DNA of 64,000 nt from Acidobacteriota bacterium (GTDB taxonomy: Bacteria > Acidobacteriota > UBA6911 > RPQK01 > JAJDTT01). Each line of letters begins with the position of its first letter. Within the stretch, counting starts at the first letter, position 1. Shown here one piece after another: positions 36,340-44,360 of the stretch. The stretch lies in assembly GCA_028874215.1 (NCBI GenBank), contig JAPPLF010000093.1, positions 44,370 through 108,369 of the forward strand, given 5' to 3'. The notes beneath the pieces were generated by a model that had not been told where the DNA came from, ran no database searches, and saw only the letters and a program-made list of their open reading frames with translations. The translations under genes were made by a program, and so were the position numbers.

Positions 36340-37143
36340 GTGAGCGGCCTCCTTTTCAACACCGCCTTTGCATTTTATGTGGCCGGACTCGCATTCAGCA
36401 CTCTCGTCTTCTTCGCCAACAAGGCAGCCCTCTTTCGAATTGCGGTCGTCACGGTGGGGATCGGCTTCGGATTGCACTCCGGATTCCTCATCGCTTCCGC
36501 GGTGGAGACGGCACACTTTCCGCTCACCGGTCTTCGCGATTCCCTGGGGTTTTTTGCCTGGACCGTCTCCCTGTGCTTTTTCGTTTCCTACGTCCGGTAC
36601 CGGATCCGGGCCCTGAGCACCTTTCTGCTGCCGGCGGTGGCGGCACTGATGCTGGGCACGGTCTTTCTGAAGGCCTCGCCCATAAAACCAATGCTTAGCA
36701 GCGCTTGGCTCTACGTGCATACGCCGCTCATGTTCCTGGCCTACGGCATGTTTCTGGTCACTTTCGTGGCGGGCGTCCTCTACGTGTTCGAGGAACGCGA
36801 GCTCAAGAACAAGAAACCCAAGACCTTCTACTATCAGCTCCCTTCCCTGACCACGCTGGACGACCTGTTCCTGAAGTTCCTGGTGGCCGGCTTTTCCTTC
36901 ATGACCGCCGGGCTCCTGACGGGGATCGTCTGGGCCGAGCAGGACTGGGTCAACGGATGGCACAAGGATCCCAAGGTCGTATCGGCCATGGTCACCTGGT
37001 GCATCTACCTGGCTCTGATCTACCTGCGGCTGACGGCGGGCTGGCGGGGAAAGAGAGCCGCGGTGGTGAGCATGGCCGGATTCCTGTGGGTGCTGTTCAC
37101 CTATCTGGGCGCCAGCTACTTTGGAGGCCTTCACCAGTTCTAG
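36340..37143 (+). CDS. CcsA/HemX-like cytochrome c assembly membrane protein
   Basis: The 267-residue protein has about eight transmembrane helices and belongs to the CcsA/CcmC/HemX family, which handles haem at the membrane. The position of the tryptophan-rich WWD loop reads GIVWAEQDWVNGWHKDPKVVSAMVTW, a reduced version of the cytochrome c assembly motif as in HemX. Conserved histidines occur in LHSGFLI, YVHTPLMFLAYG and GGLHQF. As in Bacillus, a hemX-like gene beside hemA suggests a role in controlling glutamyl-tRNA reductase level or haem handling. The start GTG follows a TATAAT box. Confidence 0.85.
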   Translation: MSGLLFNTAFAFYVAGLAFSTLVFFANKAALFRIAVVTVGIGFGLHSGFLIASAVETAHFPLTGLRDSLGFFAWTVSLCFFVSYVRYRIRALSTFLLPAVAALMLGTVFLKASPIKPMLSSAWLYVHTPLMFLAYGMFLVTFVAGVLYVFEERELKNKKPKTFYYQLPSLTTLDDLFLKFLVAGFSFMTAGLLTGIVWAEQDWVNGWHKDPKVVSAMVTWCIYLALIYLRLTAGWRGKRAAVVSMAGFLWVLFTYLGASYFGGLHQF

Positions 37144-37186
37144 CCCCATCGTTCCCCTCCACAAGCGGAGCGGAGAGACCTCGAAC

Positions 37187-38452
37187 ATGCATCCTGTCCT
37201 GGTCGGATTGAGCCACAAGACGGCTCCCATCGAAATTCGGGAACGGGTCGCCTTCCGCGAGGAAGCGGTCGCGTCGGCCCTGGAGGCGTTGCGCCGCGAC
37301 TACCAGTTGCGGGAGAGCATGATCCTTTCGACCTGCAACCGGGTCGAAGTTCTGGCCCAGGGTGGAGACGACGCAGAGACCATCGACGGCATCAAGGACT
37401 TCCTTTACCGTTACCACTCGCTGGAGCCCGATTCGCTTGAGCAATACCTGTACGCCCTGCGGGAGCAGGATGCCGTCGTACACGTTTTCCGGGTGGCCAG
37501 CAGCCTCGACTCCATGGTTCCCGGAGAAGCCCAGATCCTGGGACAGTTGAAACAGGCGTACGCCGTTTCGGGGCAGGCGGGAGCCGCGGGAACGGCGCTG
37601 AAGGCCCTTCTTCCGTCGGCGTTTCGGGTCGCCAAACGGGTCCGGACCGATACCGGCATCTCCCAATCCGCGGTTTCGGTCAGTTCGGTGGCGGTGGAGC
37701 TGGCCCGGAAGATCTTCGGCAGTCTCAAGGGCAAGTCGGTTCTGCTGCTGGGCGCGGGCAAGATGGCCGAACTGGCCACCCGCAGCCTGGTCCGCTCCGG
37801 GATCTCCCGGGTCTTCGTCGCCAGCCGGACCGAGGCGCGATCCCGGCAACTGGCTTCGCTTTTCGGCGCCACGTCGATTCCTCTGGCCGACCTGGAAGAG
37901 CGCCTGCCCGAGTCGGACATCCTGCTGGTCTCCACCAGTTCCGACTCCTACATCCTGGGTCCCGAGACCGTCAATGACGCGGTCCACCGGCGCAAATACG
38001 CGCCCCTGTTCATCATCGACATTGCGGTCCCCAGGAACGTGGACCCCCGGGTGAACCAGATCGAAAACGTCTTCCTTTACGACATCGACGACCTGCAGAC
38101 GGTGATCGGGGCCAATTTGCGGGAACGCCGGCGCGAAGCCGAGCTGGCCGAGGAGATCGTCCGGCGGGAATCCGAGCGCCACATGCAGCGCATCGCTTCC
38201 ATGAGCCTCGGCCCGCTCATCGCCGACCTGAGAGGCCGCCTCGAAGAGATCTGCCTGGCTCAACTGGAACAGAGCCGCCAGGGAATGACCGACGCCGACT
38301 CCAACCGGATGGAACAGATTCTCCGCAAGACGGCCCGCCGCATCGCGCACCCCATCATCATGGAGATCAAGTCGCCGGCGCAGGACCCGCAGCGGCGCCT
38401 GCACAACATCCAGATGATCAAGCAGGCATTCGGTCTGGACAAAGGGGAATGA
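37187..38452 (+). CDS. hemA: Glutamyl-tRNA reductase
   Basis: It reduces glutamyl-tRNA to glutamate-1-semialdehyde with NADPH, the committed step of C5 tetrapyrrole synthesis. ATG 37187 gives MHPVLVGLSHKTAPIEIRERVAF. The catalytic cysteine is in LSTCNRVE, with SLDSMVPGEAQILGQ and the NADPH fold VLLLGAGKMAELATRSL downstream and a helical dimerisation domain at the end. 421 residues. It overlaps hemC by four bases. Confidence 0.96.
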   Translation: MHPVLVGLSHKTAPIEIRERVAFREEAVASALEALRRDYQLRESMILSTCNRVEVLAQGGDDAETIDGIKDFLYRYHSLEPDSLEQYLYALREQDAVVHVFRVASSLDSMVPGEAQILGQLKQAYAVSGQAGAAGTALKALLPSAFRVAKRVRTDTGISQSAVSVSSVAVELARKIFGSLKGKSVLLLGAGKMAELATRSLVRSGISRVFVASRTEARSRQLASLFGATSIPLADLEERLPESDILLVSTSSDSYILGPETVNDAVHRRKYAPLFIIDIAVPRNVDPRVNQIENVFLYDIDDLQTVIGANLRERRREAELAEEIVRRESERHMQRIASMSLGPLIADLRGRLEEICLAQLEQSRQGMTDADSNRMEQILRKTARRIAHPIIMEIKSPAQDPQRRLHNIQMIKQAFGLDKGE

Positions 38453-39387
38453 CGCGAATCCGCGTGGGATCGCGGGGCAGCCCCCTGGCGTTGCGGCAGG
38501 CCGAGATCGTCTGCCGCGAACTGGAGCGGCGCCACCCCGGCGTCACGACCCGGATCCGGGTGATCCGTACCAGCGGAGACCAACCGCGGCCCGAACCGCA
38601 GTTCGCGGGACTCTCGGTGAAGCGGATGTTCGTCAAGGAGATCGAGGATGCCCTCCTCCGGGAGGAGATCGACCTGGCGGTCCACAGCCTCAAGGACCTG
38701 CCCTCCGAGCTGCCCCCGGGGCTCTGCCTGGCCGCCATTCCCGAACGTGAGGACCCAAGGGACGCGCTGGTTTCCTCGCTCGCCGTTCGAAGTCCAAGGG
38801 AGATCCCCCGAAACGGCCGGATCGGCACAAGTTCACTGAGACGGACCGTCCAGTTGCGGCTACTTCGTCCCGACCTGGAGATCCTACCTCTGCGGGGGAA
38901 CGTGGGCACGCGAATCCGGAAGATGGAAGAGCAACGCCTGGACGGGATCGTATTGGCGGCCGCCGGTTTGAAGAGACTCGGCCTGGAAGACCGGATCGCA
39001 TTCACCTTCTCCCAGGACCAGATGCTTTCCGCCATCGGACAGGGCGCCCTGGCGGTGGAATGCCGGTGCGGCGACCGGCAGACCCGGGACCTGTTGGCTG
39101 CCCTCGACCATCCTCCGACCCGCGTCTGCACCGACGCCGAACGGCGGTTCCTGGAGCGAATGGGCGGAGGCTGCCAGGTTCCCATGGGGGCGCATGCCTC
39201 CCTCACGTCCGACGGCAGCGAGTTTCAGGCCGTCCTGGCCAGCCCTTACCGGCCCATCAGTCTCCGCCACCGCGTCCACGGACCCGAACAGGAGCTTCCG
39301 CAGATGGCCCTCGACGCCGCCGAGTCGATCCTCTCCCGGGGAGGCGGCGAAATCCTTCGCGAATTGGAGGAAAGGGGGCCGGCATGA
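38449..39387 (+). CDS. hemC: Porphobilinogen deaminase (hydroxymethylbilane synthase)
   Basis: It polymerises four porphobilinogens into hydroxymethylbilane. RVGSRGSPLALRQAEIV starts the protein. VHSLKDLPSELPPGL, LPLRGNVGTRIRKM and the dipyrromethane-attaching cysteine in MGGGCQVPMGAH are present. 312 residues is complete. ATGA overlaps on both sides link it to hemA and hemD. Confidence 0.96.
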   Translation: MTRIRVGSRGSPLALRQAEIVCRELERRHPGVTTRIRVIRTSGDQPRPEPQFAGLSVKRMFVKEIEDALLREEIDLAVHSLKDLPSELPPGLCLAAIPEREDPRDALVSSLAVRSPREIPRNGRIGTSSLRRTVQLRLLRPDLEILPLRGNVGTRIRKMEEQRLDGIVLAAAGLKRLGLEDRIAFTFSQDQMLSAIGQGALAVECRCGDRQTRDLLAALDHPPTRVCTDAERRFLERMGGGCQVPMGAHASLTSDGSEFQAVLASPYRPISLRHRVHGPEQELPQMALDAAESILSRGGGEILRELEERGPA

Positions 39388-40187
39388 GCCGTCCGTTGGA
39401 AGGACGAAAGATCCTGGTGACCCGGAGCCGCACGCAAGCGAGCGAGTTCTCCCGGCTCCTGCGCCAAGCCGGCGCCGACGTCGTGGAGATCCCGTCCATC
39501 GAGATCGTGCCCCGGCCCAACCGGGAGCTGGATCCATGCATCGCCAGGGCCCACCGGTTCGACTGGCTCTTCTTCACCAGCGTCAACGGGGCCGAGATTT
39601 TCCTCTCACGGGCACGGGAGTCGGACGCTCCCATGTCCGGGAAGGATGGACCGCCCCCCCGAATCTGCGCCATCGGACCGGCCACGGCCCGGCGAGTGGA
39701 ACGGTTCGGCCGGGAGGTTCACCTGGTGCCGGTGCGCTACCAGGCGGAGGGCGTCCTGGAGGCGTTTCTGGAACTTCACTCGAACCGGATCGAAGGCCTG
39801 AATATACTGATTCCAAGAGCCAGCCAGGCCCGCTCCCTGTTGCCCCGGGAACTGACCCGCCACGGCGCTCAGGTGGAGGTAGTTCCCGTCTACGACACGG
39901 TGGTCCCTGAGGAGAGTCGAGTGGCGCTCAAGCAGGCCCTCGAAGCGGGCGCACCCGATCTCATCACCTTCACGAGTTCGTCCACCGTCCGCCATCTGAT
40001 GAATCTGGCGACCGATCCGGACGGCGTTCGGTCCGTTCCCTGCGCCGCCATCGGACCCATCACGGCGGCAACGGCCTGCGAGCATGGAATCCAAATAGCG
40101 GTCGAATCCCGGGAATCCACCATCCCGGGACTGTTCGCGGCCATCTGCAACTATTTCGACCAGAAGGGTGCTCGGAGACGATTGTGA
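39384..40187 (+). CDS. hemD: Uroporphyrinogen-III synthase
   Basis: It cyclises hydroxymethylbilane with inversion of ring D. ATG 39384 overlaps the hemC stop and gives MSRPLEGRKILVTRSRTQASEF. The low-conservation family is recognisable from WLFFTSVNGAEIFLSR, ICAIGPATARRVERFG, DLITFTSSSTVRHLM and CAAIGPITAATACEHGI. 267 residues. It is the last gene of the haem operon; 106 bp without a visible gene follow before the island. Confidence 0.93.
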   Translation: MSRPLEGRKILVTRSRTQASEFSRLLRQAGADVVEIPSIEIVPRPNRELDPCIARAHRFDWLFFTSVNGAEIFLSRARESDAPMSGKDGPPPRICAIGPATARRVERFGREVHLVPVRYQAEGVLEAFLELHSNRIEGLNILIPRASQARSLLPRELTRHGAQVEVVPVYDTVVPEESRVALKQALEAGAPDLITFTSSSTVRHLMNLATDPDGVRSVPCAAIGPITAATACEHGIQIAVESRESTIPGLFAAICNYFDQKGARRRL

Positions 40188-40293
40188 AAGAACAGTGCCG
40201 CGAACACTACGACCAGGGCGAGCGTTGACAATTCTTCGCCGCCCGGTTTCGGAAGAGTTCCATCCCCGGTTTCGCGCTTTCCCAGGACTGCCG

Positions 40294-40464
40294 TCAGGTA
40301 CTGCTGGCGGGCCAGGCAAAGTGGGTCCTGGCCTGCTCAAGATCGAACGTCTCCGGGTCCCAGTGGCCGTACCATTCCTTGAGCTCGGCGGGGTCTTCCT
40401 CCCAGGGATCGACTCCCGTCTGCCGGAACTTCACAAGACGTTCGTAGCCGGGGATCTTTGTCCG
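40294..40464 (-). pseudogene. 3'-end remnant resembling a plasmid pRiA4b ORF-3-type gene
   Basis: On the minus strand, directly after the stop codon of the ATPase gene and in the same frame, 56 sense codons run to TGA 40296-40294. The peptide includes KIPGYERLVKF and DPAELKEWYGHWDPETFDLE. The DPExFDLE ending after a block of acidic residues resembles the C-terminus of pRiA4b ORF-3-family proteins found on plasmids and in genomic islands. No N-terminal part or start codon is visible, so it looks like a truncated leftover. The family link is tentative. Confidence 0.45.
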
Positions 40465-42012
40465 TCAAGCACGCTCCACCTCGAACGCCGCCAGGTTGCG
40501 AGACTCCTTGCTGAACTCCACGGCGATCAGATAGATCGGCTGTCCTGACCCACGGTACTTGTCCGCGTACCGTTTGGACTTCAACTGTGCCATCGCGCCG
40601 CCCTCCGGCTCGAACTCCACCACCTTGAACTCCAACAGGTAGACGTTGCCGTTGAAACGGACCGCCATGTCCAGGCGCCCGTGGCTGCTGCTGTCCTCCA
40701 CGGTGATGTCAAGACCGAGAGCCGCGAAATAGGAGTAGACGACCTTCGCGTAGTAGCCCTCATAGTCGGCGATGTCGTTGTTCGTGTACCAGTCATAGGG
40801 AATGCTGGCGAAGAACGCATGAAACAGTTTCTCGAGCCCGGAGAAGTCGTTGGCCTCCAACAACCGGTACAGGCGGACGCTGTTGGCCATCTGCCGCGAC
40901 GAGTCCCGCACCAAGTGACGCAAGAGGCTGCGGTTCAGACTCTGCCGGACCTCACGGTTGGGATAGCCCAATCGATAGAGAAGCTCCCCACCAAGATCCT
41001 CGGTCCCGGTGATAGTGAGGTACCCAGTCTGGAAAAGCAGCGCTTCCGTTGCCATTTCATCCACGTCGAAGGTCGAAAGCAGATCGCCGCTCCCCACCAT
41101 GTCATCCAACGCCAGCGCGCTGACCCGACGCTTGAAGAGCGTTTCGACCAGAAAGGTCGGCGTACCGGTTTCGAACCAATAGGCGCCGAATCTGCGACTG
41201 TCGAAGAGCAGGAGGATGTCGAAGGGGTTATAGATTTTTTCCTGGCCCAACCAACTGTAGCCGTTGTACCAGTCGCGGATTTCCTTACGGTCGAGGCCCG
41301 GGAGTTCCGGCGCGAACACCGTGTCCAGATCCGACTCGGTATAGCCACAGATGGCAGAGTAGCGCCGGTCCAGAGTGATGTCCTGGAGATTATTGAGGCC
41401 GGAGAAAAGGCTTGCCTTGGAGAACTTGCTCACTCCGGTGATGAAGCTGAACCGGATGTGCGCGTCCCTGTCCTTGACGACCGCGTAGAGGCCACGCAGA
41501 AAGTCGCGATTGGCACGAGCGGTCTCCGGTGCCTCCAGCGCATCCAGAATCGGCTTGTCATATTCGTCGATAAGCACTGCCACGGGATGGCCGGCCTGTC
41601 GATGCAAGGCCTCGATCAGGGAGGCAAAACGTCCGGCCGCCGTGGCGTAGTGGGCAACCACACCCGCGCGGCGCTCGGCGGCGTCAAGCTGCTCCATGAG
41701 ATTCGCCTCGACGTAGCCGGGCTCCTTGAAATTCCCGCCGCCGAAGCTCAGATTCAATACCGGATGGCGGACCGACCAGTCCCAGCCGTCGTGGATGTCC
41801 AGCCCCTCGAACAACGGTTCGTTGGCCTGGAAGAGCTCCTTCAGAGTGTCCAGGAACAGGCTCTTACCGAAGCGGCGCGGCCGCGACAGGAAGTAGTGCG
41901 CGCCCTGACCGAGCAGCCTGCGGATATAAGGCGTCTTGTCGACGTAGTAGCAATTCTGCTCCCGAATCTTGCGGAAGGTCTGGATGCCGATGGGCAGTCG
42001 GCGTCTCGGCAT
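40465..42012 (-). CDS. AAA-ATPase-like / PD-(D/E)XK nuclease-like protein (DUF1703 type)
   Basis: The 515-residue protein has an AAA-like N-terminal half: MPRRRLPIGIQTFRKIREQN, YVDKTPYIRRLL, Walker A-like SRPRRFGKSLFLDTL, and Walker B-like VAVLIDEYDKPILDA with FITGVSKF. The C-terminal nuclease-like half contains HGRLDMAVRF and VYLLEFKVVEF, i.e. an Asp followed by ExK. Both halves look intact. This family occurs in variable copy number in islands of many bacteria; its function is unsettled (a mobile or defence-related nuclease is often supposed). It lies opposite in strand to the haem operon and starts the accessory island. Confidence 0.85.
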   Translation of the reverse strand: MPRRRLPIGIQTFRKIREQNCYYVDKTPYIRRLLGQGAHYFLSRPRRFGKSLFLDTLKELFQANEPLFEGLDIHDGWDWSVRHPVLNLSFGGGNFKEPGYVEANLMEQLDAAERRAGVVAHYATAAGRFASLIEALHRQAGHPVAVLIDEYDKPILDALEAPETARANRDFLRGLYAVVKDRDAHIRFSFITGVSKFSKASLFSGLNNLQDITLDRRYSAICGYTESDLDTVFAPELPGLDRKEIRDWYNGYSWLGQEKIYNPFDILLLFDSRRFGAYWFETGTPTFLVETLFKRRVSALALDDMVGSGDLLSTFDVDEMATEALLFQTGYLTITGTEDLGGELLYRLGYPNREVRQSLNRSLLRHLVRDSSRQMANSVRLYRLLEANDFSGLEKLFHAFFASIPYDWYTNNDIADYEGYYAKVVYSYFAALGLDITVEDSSSHGRLDMAVRFNGNVYLLEFKVVEFEPEGGAMAQLKSKRYADKYRGSGQPIYLIAVEFSKESRNLAAFEVERA

Positions 42013-42128
42013 GAGCGCAGGTTACTTCGGTGAACAAGGGAGATCAAACGTCCGCCACCGCAACCGGCCGATCCGGGTCGCTTCCGAAAGGAGGGATGGA
42101 TTCGGGGTCATGGTGGAGAACTGGGACT

Positions 42129-42176
42129 CTGTCCGGACAGGACCGGGCAGAAGGGGACCGTCCCTTTCCCGGTCCC
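42129..42176. repeat. Two palindromes upstream of the NTase pair
   Basis: CTGTCCGGACAG (42129-42140) is a perfect 12-bp palindrome. GGGACCG (42154-42160) pairs with CGGTCCC (42170-42176) around TCCCTTTCC. They lie in the 263-bp gap between divergent accessory genes, about 100 bp before the small-protein gene, and differ from the TTTCCT hairpins in loop length. Confidence 0.6.
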
Positions 42177-42275
42177 GCCAAGGCTAACCATAGCCGATTC
42201 TCCACGACAAATTGTGCGGACAGGTAAACTTCGAGAAACGTTGGAAACCGGGCTGGCGCCCGAAGGAGATTCGTC

Positions 42276-42524
42276 ATGCAGACCGATGCAGTGCAACGGC
42301 GCGTTTCCACTCCAGAGGAACCATCGCGGACATCGCCCGATCCAACCGACGAGGCGCGTTTGCGCACGGCGAGGTGGGCATTTCGGCGATTCCACGGGCA
42401 GTGCTTCTGGTACCTGCGCGTTGACCTGGAAATAACGCGGGCAGACCTCCCCATGATTGTCGATGGCCTGAGAAAGAACGGCGGCCATGCGGGATTTCTG
42501 CTCGCCGCGAAGCTATGCCGCTAA
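42276..42524 (+). CDS. Small protein upstream of an AbiEii-like nucleotidyltransferase (possible antitoxin)
   Basis: This is an 82-residue protein with AAGGAG (42263-42268) 7 bases before ATG 42276. Its first 30 residues are polar and probably disordered. The rest, ARWAFRRFHGQCFWYLRVDLE then ADLPMIVDGLRKNGGHAGF, looks like a small helical domain. I recall similar small proteins encoded beside AbiEii-type nucleotidyltransferases but could not check. It overlaps the next gene by 10 bp, implying coupled synthesis, as in toxin-antitoxin pairs. An antitoxin or partner role is inference. Confidence 0.65.
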   Translation: MQTDAVQRRVSTPEEPSRTSPDPTDEARLRTARWAFRRFHGQCFWYLRVDLEITRADLPMIVDGLRKNGGHAGFLLAAKLCR

Positions 42525-43315
42525 CCTCTGCACAAGCCGAAATCCTGCGCCGGATCGCCTCGAATCGCAGCCCGGAAAACGACGTTGCCGGCGCTACGGT
42601 CCTCCATCGAGACGCCGATTCGCCACGATTCTCAGACGATATCAATCTGTTCCACGACCTGGACGACAGCATTGCCCGGAGCGCGGCGGCGGATGCCAGA
42701 TCGCTTCGGCATGCCGGTTACGCGTTCTCATGGCTACTGCGCACCTCAACATTCCAACGAGGTCTTGTGGAAATCGCCGACCAGCAGTTGAAGATGGAAT
42801 GGGCTTACGACAGCGCGTTCCGCTTTTTCCCGGTCCAAACGGACGACCTCTGCGGTTATCGGCTACATGACGCCGACGCTGCGACCAACAAGGTTCTGGC
42901 CCTGGCGGGACGCAGTGAGATTCGCGACTTCGTGGATGTGTTGCACCTGCACGACACGTATCTTTCGCTTGGCGCTCTGGTATGGGCGGCCAGCGGCAAA
43001 GACCCCGGCTTCACGCCGGAGTTCCTGCTGGACCAAATGGGACGGCACGTCGCCTACCGGCAAACGGATCTCGATCGCCTCAGCTTGAGGAAGCCGCTTG
43101 ATCTCAGGAGACTGAAGCTGCGCTGGATCGCAGCGGTCGAAGCGGCCACAACGACCCTGAACAAGCTCCCTCCTGAAGAGGTGGGCTGCCTCTATCTCCT
43201 ACCGGATCTAAGGCCTCGGACCCCGGATCCGGCTTCGCCCGATTTTCCCCGGCTGACACGCCACTTCGGGCGCGTTCGAGGGGCCTGGCCAACGATTTCG
43301 CCTTACCAGGGGTGA
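42515..43315 (+). CDS. AbiEii/AbiGii-like nucleotidyltransferase
   Basis: The 266-residue protein carries the nucleotidyltransferase signature region GATVLHRDADSPRFSDDINLFHD, followed by DWAY-type block LKMEWAYDSAFRFFPV and the lysine/aspartate region NKVLALAGRSEIRDFVDVLHLHD. Relatives usually have DID where this has DIN, so the second metal-binding aspartate is replaced by asparagine. AbiEii proteins act as toxins that modify tRNA or block growth in phage-defence systems. Whether this one is active is open. The gene is complete and ends before a pair of hairpins. Confidence 0.75.
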   Translation: MPLTSAQAEILRRIASNRSPENDVAGATVLHRDADSPRFSDDINLFHDLDDSIARSAAADARSLRHAGYAFSWLLRTSTFQRGLVEIADQQLKMEWAYDSAFRFFPVQTDDLCGYRLHDADAATNKVLALAGRSEIRDFVDVLHLHDTYLSLGALVWAASGKDPGFTPEFLLDQMGRHVAYRQTDLDRLSLRKPLDLRRLKLRWIAAVEAATTTLNKLPPEEVGCLYLLPDLRPRTPDPASPDFPRLTRHFGRVRGAWPTISPYQG

Positions 43316-43322
43316 TGTTTCG

Positions 43323-43356
43323 CTTGCGAGGCAAGTGTGCACCCACAAGGGGGTGC
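43323..43356. terminator. Hairpin pair between converging genes
   Basis: CTTGC (43323-43327) pairs with GCAAG (43331-43335), and GCACCC (43339-43344) pairs with GGGTGC (43351-43356). They lie between the nucleotidyltransferase stop and the converging TonB-C gene, where a bidirectional terminator is expected. No clear T-tract is present. Confidence 0.4.
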
Positions 43357-43405
43357 CCCGACATACGGACAGCATCGGCCGTACCGGCTCGAACAGCCGC
43401 CGTCA

Positions 43406-44251
43406 CTACCTCCGGAACCGCACGTTCAGCGTCAGCTCGCTGGTGACGATCTCTCCCTTGGAGATGGCCGGCAGGAAGCGCCAGGAGTTGCGGATCGTGT
43501 CGAGGGCCATCTGGTCCAGCTTCTCGTCGACGCCCTCCACCACTTCAAGGTCGTAGACGCCTCCCCAGGGACTGATCATGACGCTGACGACCACCACGAC
43601 CGGATCCTTCAGGTGGGCGGCGGCGCTCGGGAGTTTCGGTTCGGAGCCCTCCGCGAGAACGGTGGGAATGACCTCCGAGTCGGGAAAGTACCCGCGCAGC
43701 CGGGCGTCGATGTCCGAGGCCTTGTGGAGAATTCCATATCCCCGGGTGAAACCGATGTCCCGCACCATGGCGGCCGAATTGGCCGCCTTCAAATCCAACT
43801 CGGTCACCATGGAGGCCAACTGGTCGAATTGTTCCCCGGTCAAGGGTTCCAGTTCCAGAATGCGTCCTCCCACCTTGAGGTAGCACCTGTCCGGCGGCGT
43901 CGCGAAGTGATACCGCCCCGCAATGTTGTATCCCAGAAAGGAGTGGGGCTTGATCAGGCCGCTCACCTGGTAGACGTCCCTCGGGCTGGGCGGATCCTCC
44001 CGGACGATCAGGTGTCCCTGGCCGGTTCGGCCCTCCGCGTCCACCAGCACCAACTCGTAAGCGCGCACGGCTTCGAAGCTGTCCCCCAGGTTGATGAAAT
44101 TCAGGATCGCCATCGCGGGGTCCAGCAATTCCACCGTCACGACACGTTGATCGGACAGATAGAGAAAATACCGGGATCCCTCTGCAGCCACGGAACCTGC
44201 TGTGAGGGCCCAGACCATCAGTCCCAGAAACATTCCCGGCTTCTTCCACAT
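43406..44251 (-). CDS. Exported protein with a TonB C-terminal-like domain
   Basis: ATG 44251 starts a signal peptide (MWKKPGMFLGLMVWALTAGSVAA); ATG 44266 is an alternative. The mid-region has no domain I can name. The last 70 residues (VVVSVMISPWGGVYDLEVVEGVDEKLDQMALDTIRNSWRFLPA, then a strand ending LNVRFRR) match the TonB_C fold, which in TonB contacts outer-membrane receptors. There is no proline-rich spanning segment and no ExbB/ExbD nearby, so it is not a classical TonB. Acidobacteria encode many such TonB_C-tailed proteins. Confidence 0.78.
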   Translation of the reverse strand: MWKKPGMFLGLMVWALTAGSVAAEGSRYFLYLSDQRVVTVELLDPAMAILNFINLGDSFEAVRAYELVLVDAEGRTGQGHLIVREDPPSPRDVYQVSGLIKPHSFLGYNIAGRYHFATPPDRCYLKVGGRILELEPLTGEQFDQLASMVTELDLKAANSAAMVRDIGFTRGYGILHKASDIDARLRGYFPDSEVIPTVLAEGSEPKLPSAAAHLKDPVVVVVSVMISPWGGVYDLEVVEGVDEKLDQMALDTIRNSWRFLPAISKGEIVTSELTLNVRFRR

Positions 44252-44360
44252 ATGCCAGCACTCCATGATCCGGAATTCTAACCGGTCACCAATTCTCGCT
44301 GCCGCTGAACCCAATACGCGGCCCCCTCGTCTAGATAGATGAAATCAGGAAGACGAAAGG

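Noticed and set aside
40168-40548. 126-codon plus-strand open frame after hemD
   Set aside because: Antisense to the pRiA4b-like remnant and the end of the ATPase gene; no family resemblance.
42487-42870. 127-codon frame overlapping the small protein and NTase
   Set aside because: Basic, Arg/Cys-rich shadow translation; the two genes in the other frames have recognisable domains and a good ribosome-binding site.
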